Below are positions 11,401 to 20,971 of a stretch of 64,000 bases of DNA, in pieces. A program made the position numbers and the translations under genes. Position 1 is the first letter of the stretch. Each line of letters starts with the position of its first letter. Origin of the DNA: Strigamia acuminata (lineage: Eukaryota > Arthropoda > Chilopoda > Geophilomorpha > Linotaeniidae); NCBI GenBank assembly GCA_949358305.1, contig OX442314.1, forward strand, positions 44,958,581-45,022,580, read 5' to 3'. The notes beneath the pieces are model-generated. The model made no database searches and had not been told where the DNA came from. It saw nothing but the letters and a program-made list of their open reading frames with translations.

Positions 11401-12357
11401 TTCCCCGAATATTTGGAATTTATTGCTGGAATAAAAATCAAGAAAGGAAAAGTCTGCCGGATGAAAAAGGCGTTATACGGATTGAAGCAGTCGGGTCGCC
11501 AGTGGTACAAAAAACTGGACGAGAAGTTGCAAAAGCACGGACTGAAGCCAACAAACGCAGACCCATGCGTGTATTACCAAACGAATGGAGAAGTCATCAC
11601 GCTCGTCGCAATCTACGTGGATGATTTTATCATCGCAACGAACTGCAAAAGAAACCTGGAGAAAATAAAATCGAACCTGAAGAGCGAGTTCAAAATGAAG
11701 GATTTAGGACAAATTCACTACTGTTTGGGAATCGAGTTTAAACAGGACGAAAAGACGAAATCAATCACGATGGCGCAGAAAAAATACGTTAAGGACATAC
11801 TGAATCGTTTCGGAATGCAAGACTGCTCGAAAAACACAACTCCACTCGACGCAAATCAGAAATTGCAGAAAAACAAAAAAAAGGAGGATGGGACCGACGA
11901 AGAGCTACTGGATCCAGAGAAGTTCCCGTACCAAAGTTTAATCGGATCACTAATGTACCTCGCCGTTTGCACTCGACCCGATATTTCCTACACCGTCAGC
12001 GCATTAAGTCAATATAATACGTGTTTCACCGGAACTCATTGGACAGCAGCAAAACGCGTCCTAAGATATTTGAAGCACTCATCGAATCTCGGGCTAAAAT
12101 TCGAAAAGACCGGAAAAGACTTAGTCGGCTACACGGATGCAGATTGGGGAGCAAACTTGGACGACCGTCGCTCGTACACCGGCTACTGCTTTAAACTCGC
12201 GAACGCGACAATATGCTGGGAAGCAAGAAAGCAGAAGACCGTCGCAACCTCGTCGACCGAAGCAGAATATATGGCGTTGGCCGACGCGTCAAAAGAAGCA
12301 ATCTACTTGCGAAACTTCCTAGACGAAATTAAATACATCAACAAGAAGAATTTATAG
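8497..12357 (+). CDS. copia Gag-Pol polyprotein (1286 aa, 3' frameshifted)
   Basis: This is the polyprotein for reverse transcription and integration of the element. ATG 8497 starts a Gag with a CHGCGKIGHKIADC zinc knuckle (residues ~239-252). Protease has LDSGASSH (~293). Integrase has the HHCC region starting WHKRLGHL (~437), then SDVCGP, RSDNG and GVSERMNR supplying the DDE residues (~500-600). RT has the typical TKFEADGS and LVAKGYAQ motifs and the YVDD active site (~1040). RNase H has YTDADWG (~1212) and SSTEAEY. The frame ends early at TAG 12355-12357 because of an apparent one-base insertion in the A-rich run just upstream; the normal end lies in the next frame (12350-12583). Family assignment is certain. 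Confidence 0.95.
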   Translation: MANGGGNSARIEALGKENFDTWKIQMEAILDQRDLLVHAEGTSKRPETIEGNAKRMKEIETWEKSDRTAKNDILLNIKQSELRMAKNCSTANELWRKLHSVYQSKGPARKITLLKRLATHKMADGENVESHLKEFFELVDKLLDMDFKMPEDFTTILLLLSLPNSYDNFRCAIESQDKLPSLEVLEGKIKDESIARGKGKEDVSDAMMARKTFQKRKQPKKYGDENSNSTEKPAFKYKCHGCGKIGHKIADCRSKSKKESASRAEKSKYELFFCEQIETALISETSRPKNWCLDSGASSHMCSNDSTFSTIELLKNQKLNLASKASTNIDGKGTAKIIVKTGDGNMKLDLAETLLVRDLRTNLMSVGKITERGHKVIFDDKSAEVINPKGEIVFTAEKRNGLYYIVDVTEGAATAAEIEVGTGSKPAKPASTKIQEWHKRLGHLNESSLKILNEKANGIDFEKDAKLPTCETCIEGKHASKKFPISVSKSEKLLELVHSDVCGPMPTKSMNGSRFFVTFTDDKSRWCKVYFLKHKSEVFEAFKSFKTFCEKETGCALKVLRSDNGKEYVNKRFDAYLQENGIKRQTSVERTPEQNGVSERMNRTLIEMARCMLLQAKLPNSYWAEAINTACHIRNKCPTRSLENEIPHQVWTGRKPNVDYFRVFGSRVFALDKKPNKGKFEPKSKECILIGYWDGSKAYRLWSKSENKIIKSRDVKFVEKSENETNEECEENDNNNNFNDILTDCRTDQIENGTEISEDEVESAGENEPDNEDERETQHEEAEPRQNENAQIIPRRSSRTPKPYPNRNGDPPRKKYTRKNPTTTNEVLDEIAQIAILDDPTTAAEALNGNDPQEWMKAMKEEYDALIENETWEECDRPKNRNVIGCRWVLRTKFEADGSIERRKARLVAKGYAQQPGIDYFETYAPVARPGSIRMMMAIAAELGLTVHQMDAITAYLNGEIEEEIFMEFPEYLEFIAGIKIKKGKVCRMKKALYGLKQSGRQWYKKLDEKLQKHGLKPTNADPCVYYQTNGEVITLVAIYVDDFIIATNCKRNLEKIKSNLKSEFKMKDLGQIHYCLGIEFKQDEKTKSITMAQKKYVKDILNRFGMQDCSKNTTPLDANQKLQKNKKKEDGTDEELLDPEKFPYQSLIGSLMYLAVCTRPDISYTVSALSQYNTCFTGTHWTAAKRVLRYLKHSSNLGLKFEKTGKDLVGYTDADWGANLDDRRSYTGYCFKLANATICWEARKQKTVATSSTEAEYMALADASKEAIYLRNFLDEIKYINKKNL

Positions 12358-12583
12358 CGATAATCAGGGGGCACACAAATTGGTGCGAAACCCAATTTTT
12401 CATTCCAGGACCAAGCACATCGACATTCGCCACCATTTCGTTCGAGAAACATGTGAGCGGGGAGATATCGACATAGAATTCCTGGAGAGTGAGAAGATGG
12501 TCGCCGATGTGTTGACCAAGGGGCTTTTTAAGCCAAAACACGAAGAATTGATCGCCCAATTTGGATTGAAGGAAATTGTTTAA
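12350..12583 (+). pseudogene. copia RNase H C-terminus, out of frame
   Basis: In the +1 frame relative to Gag-Pol, this encodes the conserved end of copia RNase H (DNQGAHK, NPIFHSRTKHIDIRHHFVRE, then LTKGL) and ends at TAA 12581-12583. The frame break lies at about 12345-12350 in AAGAAGAATTT. The loss removes the last RNase H motif from the main polyprotein, so this copy may be inactive unless the base is a sequencing error. The second block carries the same change. Confidence 0.85.
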
Positions 12584-12705
12584 GAAATATTGTTTTTAAT
12601 ATTTGAATTGTTTGTGAATGAATACTTTAATTTTTTAAATGTCTGAATTGTTTAAGAAAAATGTTTTGAATTTTAAAATGTAGGAATATTGCCATTCAGG
12701 GGAAG

Positions 12706-12920
12706 TGTTGTTTATTGAATGTTGTATTCCTGTCCGCCAGGTGTCTTTGTCACCTGTGCACCTGTCACTGACACTGACCAATCAGTGACCCGAATTGTAT
12801 TTGGTGCTCCACGCACTTTTTAACATCTGTTTAAGATTAAAACCATCACTGTTAATATTTTCACCTAACAACCACGCGTCTCCATTTTTATGCCTCCAAC
12901 ATATTAGAACAAAAACTACA
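12706..12920 (+). repeat. copia 3' LTR
   Basis: 215 bp, identical by eye to 8161-8375. It is preceded by a short purine tract (CAGGGGAAG, ~12697-12705) that would prime plus-strand synthesis. Confidence 0.92.
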
Positions 12921-13317
12921 GTTTGCCATCAACTATCGTGATGTGGACGAATCTCATTTTATTTTCGATGGAGTTTTCCGTACCGTTTCCGAGGTCATCC
13001 GTCAGATTTCGATTTACATCGAAACTCGGATCTTGAATATTTTCGAAACTCGGATCTTGACTACCTTCGAAACTCGGATCTTGACTACCTTCGAAACTTG
13101 GATCTTGAATACCTTCGAAACTTGGATCCTGATCATCTTCGTCGTCGTGTTCGACGTCACCGTCAACATCTGGAATTTGTTGATCGTGTTCTTCGACATT
13201 AGTACAGAAGAAATCGGCGTAATTTCCAAAATCAGCACCGACACCGATACGCGATTCTAATTGCAACATTGCGTACAATTCCTGTTCGTAAAGGGATAGG
13301 TTTCCAACAGCGTTCAT
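12921..13317 (-). pseudogene. 5' piece of acidic-repeat ORF split by copia
   Basis: The likely ATG is at 13317, reading MNAVGNLSLYEQEL. An acidic segment follows (VDGDVEHDDEDD), then five tandem octapeptides of the form QDPSFEGS, then a segment running into the copia insertion at 12921. The frame resumes at 8155 and ends at 8037, giving an original product of about 171 residues. I recognise no family. The acidic, serine-rich tail resembles the N-terminal acidic regions of some piggyBac-type transposases, but no DDE domain is nearby, so that is only a guess. A TATA box and paired direct repeats lie upstream. Confidence 0.6.
13019..13138 (-). repeat. 24 bp coding minisatellite, five units
   Basis: Five head-to-tail 24 bp units (consensus on the plus strand TTCGAAACTCGGATCTTGAN) encode the QDPSFExx octapeptide in the minus-strand ORF. 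The period is a multiple of three, so unit number can change without breaking the frame. Confidence 0.8.
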
Positions 13318-13363
13318 GTTTGTGCTACAAGTACAAATGAACAATTGGTAGAAAGTAGCTGCA

Positions 13364-13419
13364 TTTATACGACAATGGCGATACGTCTACAAGGCGTTGG
13401 CGATACGTTTACAAGGCGT
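13364..13419 (-). promoter_or_regulatory. Putative promoter of the acidic-repeat ORF
   Basis: TATAAA on the minus strand (13364-13369) lies 47 bp upstream of the ATG at 13317. Immediately behind it are two adjacent 22 bp direct repeats (13376-13397 and 13398-13419, one mismatch, core GGCGATACGT), placed as transcription-factor sites would be. Confidence 0.4.
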
Positions 13420-15364
13420 TCTTCATTTTATTTTATTTTTTGCGATTTGCGCCGCCATCTTGTTTATCTTGCAGAAAGGCTACTGTTTCGGTTTCCTTTT
13501 CTTCAGCAGCTGTATTCCTGCTAAATACTTTGATTGTGGGTTAACTTCTATTAAATTCTATACTTTTTCGTTTCTGATGAGGTGATGAATAATTTATCTC
13601 CAAGACATGTGACGACAACACATCTTTTTTTTATATTTTTTTGCATTCTTCTTGGTTACAAGTCGCACAACTATCTCTCAGGCAAAGATGTATCATTTCA
13701 GCTGTTCATTTTTTGATCGCATGATCCAGTCCATACACTTTTTAATATGTGCCACTGCTACTCTTGCATTTCGTTCACTAACACTTCTCCTCCTAGAAAT
13801 TTTAAATTGTAAAAGGTTTTTGTAGACAGAAATCTAGCCATAGGTTCATGATTCTAGTTAGCTATACTCATTCTATTAAAATTTGTTTTGTTAACAAACA
13901 GCAATAAATGCATATTAGAATACATTTTTTTTTATTATAATATGTTACTGTTTTTCAGAAGTGGAGGGAGAATTTAGTTCAAGCCACAATAAAATAAATT
14001 AACTTTTAAAAATTTTTGAAATTCATTGAAAATATTTTAATTTTAATTTCTTCTAGGGAAGTTTCACGAACGAAAAGGGTGATGAAGAAACCGCACCCAT
14101 TCTTTACGTCATAATATCGCCAATAGCGACTAGGATGGATATAAACTTTGAGCAGATAGATTCATGTTGAGTAAGCTGTATGTCCTTCTAGGTGTCCGTA
14201 GGTAAAGTAAACCCTAAAGATTCGTTCTGTCTTAATTTTTTTTTCGAGATTATCCGTGATTTTCGTGTGTGATCCCCGTAGTCATTTTTACCAAGCACGG
14301 TACGAAGCGTGCTGATTTATGCCTATCGTTTTCTTGATTCGAATTTAACTTTTCATTTAAAATTAACCCAGATTCTGAGACTTTAATACGAGGCAACGAG
14401 GTAAGGTTAGCGGACAACTCACACAACCAACAAATTAATTTATAATTATTTAATTCTCTTATTTTTTCCTCCAGTGCTAATGCGTCACAATGGAGGACCG
14501 ACCACAGAAAATTCCTTCAATTCATCGCGGACAAAAGAAAGAAGAAAAAGTTTCCGAATTTATTTACAAGTTTCTTTAATTTACTATGCTTCTTTCTCGT
14601 TACTTCTATGTGTACTGTGGTTAGATGTTTATTTTTATTTTTTTTAATTTAGTGCTTTCCATTCTCACCGCGAGTTAGCGCAGACGTGTAGGTCTGCAAT
14701 ACGTGAAACCAAGTGGCTGTTTTTTGTTGTCTTCACGCAGGTTTGTATCGCTTCAGTTTAGTAGGAGGTGTAAAATCCATCTCTCTACCTCCACGTGGTC
14801 ACCCCTGGATAAGCTGATGACTTGACAGGTCTCAGTGGAACCAGAAGAGAGCTCTGGTCATTTGCAAATTTATTTATTGCATTTTATATTTATGTTTGAA
14901 CTTTTATTTTATTTATTTCATTATATCCCCTTATGAATGACTTTGTAATGTAAGCCTGTATTCCTCTATGAATATGGCATTTACATGAGTTTATAATGTA
15001 AGCCCGCATTCTTCCTCCAACGAATGTTGCATTTACATGTAATTTGTATTACCTGCATTATCACACGAGTATGGCATTTATTTTTCTCGTTATCTAAATT
15101 ACGAAAAAAAAATTTTAGATCAAATTCTACTCCACATTAATAATTAAAATCGGGTTATCTGTATTTGTGTTTTTATAAAAACAAACACCAAAAACACTCA
15201 TAGAAGGCAGTTAGTGTGCTTTTGGCCTCTAGATTTGTCCTCATGACCACCTAAGAAATAATCCTAAGCTGATAACTGTTTGAAAGTCCTTCATTTGATT
15301 TTATGCAGCAAATTAGTTTTCAGTAGAAACAAGATCAGTCCTGTTTCAGATGAAAGCTTGTTAC
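13420..15364. other. AT-rich intergenic DNA
   Basis: No supported gene. A possible exon with a good 3' splice site (TTCTTCTAG, AG at 14055-14056) runs 37 codons to TGA at 14168-14170 but shows no recognisable domain. Other open frames are short and lie in AT-rich sequence. Confidence 0.35.
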
Positions 15365-15505
15365 GGTTTTATATTTGTATTGCAACATAAAATATTCAAT
15401 TGCACATTTTGTGACATTTTTAAGATCCATGTAAACATCGCTATCTGATTCTCGCAATGGACTGAGATCATATTGGTCTCGGCCGGATCCATCCTGTTTC
15501 CATGA
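15365..15505 (-). CDS. Candidate exon of an unrecognised host gene (D1)
   Basis: On the minus strand a 3' splice site (pyrimidine-rich, ending CCGCTTAG) precedes 47 open codons that end at a possible GTAACA donor. The exon is phase 0 at both ends. The peptide includes SDSDVYMDLKNVTKCAIEY, which is closely matched by SDSNVFMDIKNVTKSAIEC at 18015-18160. Conservation of that frame rather than of the longer overlapping frame suggests it is the real one. No family recognised. Confidence 0.35.
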
Positions 15506-16370
15506 CTAAGCGGAATAAACCGAAACATGTTTATTAGATGATATTTAATTGGTCTGAAACTAGAAAAAGAAGCAACAATGTTTGTACGTAGCAATCCATC
15601 TTTATCACGAAGGCGAGGACAAAATATTATTGAATTTTCAACGAACTTTTAGGGGTTTTTAGACCTAGCTAATAAAAACTTGAAAAACTTGAAACTTGCG
15701 ATTCCAAATGACCCAACTCAAACAGTTAATGATTTCTAAACTACAAAATCCCATTGAAAGTTTGCTATATAAATATATAAATGTATATATCAGGAAACTC
15801 AAAATCTAAAAATTTTCAGGGATTTTTCCATGGCATTTAGAGCACCTGCACTTACAGAATAACACTATCGCGTTACGTTTCATCTTTACGGAAGGTGAAA
15901 CATACCATAACACGTTTCCAAATGTAACAGTAGTATTTAGGTGCCACTTCAGATATTAACAAAGAATGCTGCTCATGGGCGGGTAAACGGAAGTTCTAAT
16001 GTTTCTGCTATTATTGAACGGCGAATCAAAGCCAAATTCATTAGAAAACGCCACAAAGTTGGATTGTTATAATCGGGCTCAGCTTGTAAAACCATCAATT
16101 GCGCTGTGTACTGCGGTGGACTCTTCAATCATACGAAGTAAAACTTCTTTCGTATTTTCCTCATTAAGAATAAAGAATTACGATAAAAAAATTTACCTGT
16201 TAATGCCAATTAATTGGACAGATACAGGTTGCCGCCTCGACAGTGTTTCACTGAAATAGCTTGTCGAGGTCTGCACATTCAAGCAAGTTGAAAAAATTAG
16301 GAAACGTCTGGTTTGCTGATTCCGGACAATCCCTGCTTTTTTTGGAAGAATGGTCAAAATAAGTGCCTAA

Positions 16371-16749
16371 GGGGCCGTCCATAAATTACGTAACGCTGAT
16401 TTTACGATTTTTAGACCCCCTCCCCCCCCTTGTAACAAGGTCGTAACAAATGCACAAACCCCCCCTAGAATATTAATATTACGTAACAAAACTCACTACC
16501 CCCCCCCCAAAAAAAAAATTGATACAAGCTTATACTACAAAATTTTACACAAATTTATAATTTTTTACAAAAATTTCAAAAAAATTTCAAAAATTTTCAC
16601 AAAAATTTCAAAAAATTTTAAAAATGTTAAAATAAATTTTGTTACGTAACATTATTAAGACCCCCCCCCCTCCCCGTCGTAACAATCCGTAACAAAATTT
16701 GAAACCCCCTCCCCCCCCTCCAGGCGTTACGTAATTTATGGACGGCCCC
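16371..16749. mobile_element. Harbinger-type MITE
   Basis: 26 bp perfect terminal inverted repeats (GGGGCCGTCCATAAATTACG...; 16371-16396 and 16724-16749) are flanked by TAA on both sides (16368-16370, 16750-16752). A 3 bp T-W-A duplication fits PIF/Harbinger. The interior has C-runs, G/C-rich inverted segments and AAATTT repeats, with no ORF. Confidence 0.8.
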
Positions 16750-17720
16750 TAAGGTGGAAATGTAAAAAAAGGCTAATTTAAAAAAGACGCATGTAAAAGA
16801 AGCTGCAATTAAAAAGGCTGACCGGTATATCTTTGGCCAACTCGCACACAATATTTTTTTGGATTTGACTATAACGGTAGATCGAAATGCCAATTGACAC
16901 CAATCAGTGTTTCCTCCAACCACTAAAAGAGAAGAAAATTAGAATATAAAAGTATAAAATTAAAATAACCTACCGATATGTGGCCTATAACAATTCTGCA
17001 GGAGCATTGGCTTATTGGCATCCAAAGATGTTGTTTCAACTAAAAATATTTCACAAGTGCAAACAAAATAATAATGGACATTTCGATGCCTTTTTCTTGC
17101 GTTCTCTCAGCCCATTGCACAGTCTGGAAGCACAGGGTTTGTCTTTGAAACGAGGGCTTCTCGCCAGGGAGGAATAGTGAATCCTTGATGTGTTGCTTGA
17201 GGTCTAGGTAGTGGGTGGCCATCTTTAGCTTGCATTAAGCGTGGATGTGGTTGGGTTCCACCTTTACCTCTCTGGCCGCTCTGTTTCTCATCGTGCGGCT
17301 CTTATTTGTTCTACGAATATTTCAAATATGAAAAAGGAACATTTTTAAAATGAAACTCGTATACATATATTTACGGCGTAATATAAATAATTAAATTAAA
17401 TAAGTACAATTCGAGAAATTTGAAGGTATTTAGCGAAAAACATACAGCTGAGAAACTAACAAGAACAACTCTATCACAAAAAAAATTGAAAAAATCTTTT
17501 GTTGTTAATTCGCCGAGTGCTCGGCATATGCAGATCATCTTCAAACAATCCTAGTTGTGCACCTTTCTCTATGCTTAAATTGAAAATTTTGCACATAAAA
17601 AATAACAAGTATTAAAAAAAACATTTAAAAAAAATTGTAATTAACGGTACCTTATGCTTTGGACAGTTTTTATAGAGATTAGTTCGTTTAAGGGAAGAAT
17701 TAGTCTGTCAATTTAGAGGC

Positions 17721-18163
17721 TTAGGTCAAGTCGGTCCATTGTTTCGTTGGGCAGCATTCGACAGGCGTGCGACGGCAATCCTGCCGAAATAACTTGTAGG
17801 AAGTTCCTCTGTAAAACAGTCTGGTTTTAGCACAATTGTAAATGCAGTCGATAAGATATTCAATTACAAGGTCATTCGTTATGTTCGGATTGGAGGTAGT
17901 ATTTATACGTTTTCTCAACATACTGGCAAATCGCAATTGCACATTTCTCTTGCTCTTCAACTGCACATCCAAAAGTGTGTCATGAATTTGCTGGTTGCTG
18001 CCAATTTGTCAAGTCTAGTTGTATTGCACCATAATACATTCAATTGCTGATTTGGTGACATTTTTAATATCCATGAAAACATTGCTATCTGATTGTCTGT
18101 CGCTCTTGGACTTCTGTAATGACAGATCAAATTTCTTCTTTCCTTTTCTTCCATCCCCTTTTC
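17721..18163 (-). CDS. Candidate exons of unrecognised host gene (D2, paralogue of D1)
   Basis: Segment 18015-18163 (minus) encodes SDSNVFMDIKNVTKSAIEC, paralogous to D1, then meets a TAG at 18015-18017. Downstream, a possible 3' splice site (AG at 17998-17999) opens a frame to a stop at 17721 with DVQLKSKRNVQLRFASML and a cysteine-containing C-terminus (RTPVECCPTKQW). The upstream splice acceptor conserved in D1 is changed here (CTTAG to CTTAT), so D2 may be decaying or have different boundaries. No function can be given. Confidence 0.3.
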
Positions 18164-18360
18164 ATGAATAAGCAGTATAAACCAAAACATGTTTATTGGA
18201 TGATGATTAATTGGTCTGACATTATAGAAAAAGAAACAACAATGTTTCTACGCAGCAATACATCTTTATCTAGAAGGGAAGGACAAAATATTTATTTTTC
18301 AACGCAACTTTTAGCGGTTTTTAGACCTAGCTAATATCCTAAACTACCTGATTGCAATGA

Positions 18361-18560
18361 NNNNNNNNNNNNNNNNNNNNNNNNNNNNNNNNNNNNNNNN
18401 NNNNNNNNNNNNNNNNNNNNNNNNNNNNNNNNNNNNNNNNNNNNNNNNNNNNNNNNNNNNNNNNNNNNNNNNNNNNNNNNNNNNNNNNNNNNNNNNNNNN
18501 NNNNNNNNNNNNNNNNNNNNNNNNNNNNNNNNNNNNNNNNNNNNNNNNNNNNNNNNNNNN
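18361..18560. other. Assembly gap (200 N)
   Basis: A run of exactly 200 N between the two identical 12,275 bp blocks, a placeholder for a scaffold join of unknown size. Confidence 1.
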
Positions 18561-20511
18561 AGGTTGAAATTTGAATTTTTATTTATTTTTTATTTGTGAG
18601 AAAGACATCACTCTTGTACTTATTGTACCATTATTTCAGCATGATTATAATGCATTTCTATTATTGGTTTGGTTATATTTTGAAAATTGTTTATTTTTTA
18701 ATCATTTATCCAACTGGGCCAAAGTTTTGTCCTGCACTGTATTAGACAAAAGTATAGAACCACTGAATAATTGAGTTGATATTTTCAGTTTATTCTAATA
18801 CCAGTTTTGAGTTGTCTTGGAACTGGAGTGGCATATCAAACATTAGTTCCTTCGGAATTGGCGGTAGAGCTTGCCTCGCAGTTCCATGTGCCAGCTTCTG
18901 CCTTTTACACAGTAGAGCCCGTGTCAAAGTACGTCTTTTGGTTAAAGCCCTCAACACCTGTGAAAATCGAGTGATTTCACATGTAACATGAACTGTTGTT
19001 TAATTTACTATTTTATATTTCAATATATTACTTTGATTTGTTGCTGCATTTTATATTGATGTTTTGTTATTTACATTTGATTTTTAGTGATTTAGTGAAT
19101 TTATTGTTTCTCATTTTTATGCTTCAATATTATGTTTTGATTTGAAGTTGTGAAAACTTTATTTATAATTATTATTTGCCATTTTGAGTTTATTGACCTG
19201 TTCCAGATCTATCCAAGGTTTTTACCCCCACGTTAACCCTTTAATTGGTGGGGTTTTCCCTGACTTGTGAGCACCGTTTTCATTGGTGCTCTGAACGTGT
19301 CATCCACATTCTTTTACCTCTTTTGCTTTGTTTAAAATAGAATAAAACCAGTGTACTTTTTACCTTTCAAACATGTGGTCATGTTACTTTATTGCTCCGG
19401 CGCCATCTTAGAACTTCAACACAATTTCAACTTTACCCATCATTTGTATCCAGGAACTTTTAGAACTTGTTGCTAGATTTGTATTATTTTTATCTTATGC
19501 AAATTTAACAACACCTGATCACTGAGGTTTGCTGCTACCAATGCTTGAGAAGAGCTGGGTGTCGCCATTAGTGATGACATGTTATCCTTCATTTCTCCAA
19601 CGGCTTTGCTAAACTAACAAGTTGTAAGATCCTTGTGATTTCAACATTTTAGTAGATTTGGAAGACAAAGTGAGGAGCAAAATGAGCTACGTTCAAACTC
19701 CTAGATTTGTGAGTCAAGACTGGTTGTTTTTATTCCAAAGAATGTATTCTTGGCAACCAAGATATTGTTTAATTGTAACAATGAATTCCAACGAACAATG
19801 AATAAAATAATTGAAATGCAAAGACAGGTCACAGTTGTGTTTGCTAATATGTAACACAAGTGTTTATTGTTATGAATAAAGCAGTCACTTTGTTTACTTG
19901 ATCTAAACACTTTGCATGAGGCTCACATATACAGGGTGGAAGAAAAGTCTGTTTCCCTCAAATATTTTCTATTGCGTCTAGGCCAACTTTGATGAAGCGA
20001 TCGTATAGGAAGTTGGGTGAGAGGCAATCCGATGATGTCATCAAATTTGACCTTGAAGGCCATTTCCAAGGTAATTCAATTGCTAACTTGTAAACTAATC
20101 AGGTTAGAGCAAAATTTCCAATTACAAAGTTGTAGAGCACCATCAACTTAGTCATCTTAAGTTAAATGTTTTCTTTTTAAAAGGGAGACAAATGTGAAAA
20201 AAAATCAGCATAGTGAAATTTTTTATTCTTGTGATAAAATAATTATTGAGGCATTAAAAAAGGCAGTGGTTTTTCTTGTTTACCTGCATAATAATGCACA
20301 TTTGAATACGTTTATTCAAGTAATTCAGTATTTTTGTAGTAGAAATTAAGTTTTGTTACAATGGCTGGCTTTATTTTAGCTGATTTGTTTTCAAAACCGA
20401 GTATAATGCAAAATAGGAAAAGCAACTGTCAACACGGAAACTTAGAATTAGATACCAGTGAAAATGTTGTTTGTGTATACAAAACAGTATTCATTATTAT
20501 TTCATTTACAA

Positions 20512-20635
20512 TCATTTTTTCGACTGGGCGTGCAAAAAACCGTCACACAAACTGTTGTCGGAGTCATCATCCGAAGATTCCGACAACCATCTGTCTTCTT
20601 CATCACGAACGAGATTCTGCTCTGGATCTTGTTTG
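20512..20635 (-). pseudogene. 3' piece of acidic-repeat ORF (copy 2)
   Basis: Same sequence as 8037-8160; TGA at 20512-20514. Separated from its 5' piece by the copia element. Confidence 0.6.
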
Positions 20636-20971
20636 TGTTGTTTATTGAATGTTGTATTCCTGTCCGCCAGGTGTCTTTGTCACCTGTGCACCTGTCACTG
20701 ACACTGACCAATCAGTGACCCGAATTGTATTTGGTGCTCCACGCACTTTTTAACATCTGTTTAAGATTAAAACCATCACTGTTAATATTTTCACCTAACA
20801 ACCACGCGTCTCCATTTTTATGCCTCCAACATATTAGAACAAAAACTACAGGTTATGGGCCCAGCACGCTTCCACTGCGCTTAAAAATCATCAAGTTTTG
20901 TACCGGAACATTCGAGGAAGTTAAAAACGAATTTAACACGAACATTCCACAAGAAACAGAACTAAGAAACG

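Larger units (their letters stand above)
8161..12920 (+). mobile_element. Ty1/copia LTR retrotransposon, near intact (copy 1)
   Basis: It is 4,760 bp with two 215 bp LTRs that look identical, flanked by the 5 bp duplication GTTTG (8156-8160 and 12921-12925). A primer site follows the 5' LTR, a purine tract precedes the 3' LTR, and a single Gag-Pol frame runs between them with domain order Gag, PR, IN, RT, RNase H, the copia order. Identical LTRs imply recent insertion. One frameshift near the RNase H end is the only lesion seen. It interrupts a minus-strand ORF. Confidence 0.92.
6086..18360. repeat. 12,275 bp duplicated block, copy 1 (probable assembly overlap)
   Basis: Every feature here recurs exactly 12,475 bp downstream at 18561-30835, including homopolymer lengths such as the 10 C plus 10 A run at 16499-16518 and 28974-28993. 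Copy 1 ends at the N gap, and copy 2 continues past the matching point (30835) into unique sequence. This is the geometry of two overlapping contig ends that were not merged. Confidence 0.85.

Noticed and set aside
14057-14170. Possible exon with good splice acceptor encoding 37 codons
   Set aside because: Phase does not fit the candidate exon at 2153-2346 and no homologue is recognised. It is a possible exon but unsupported.
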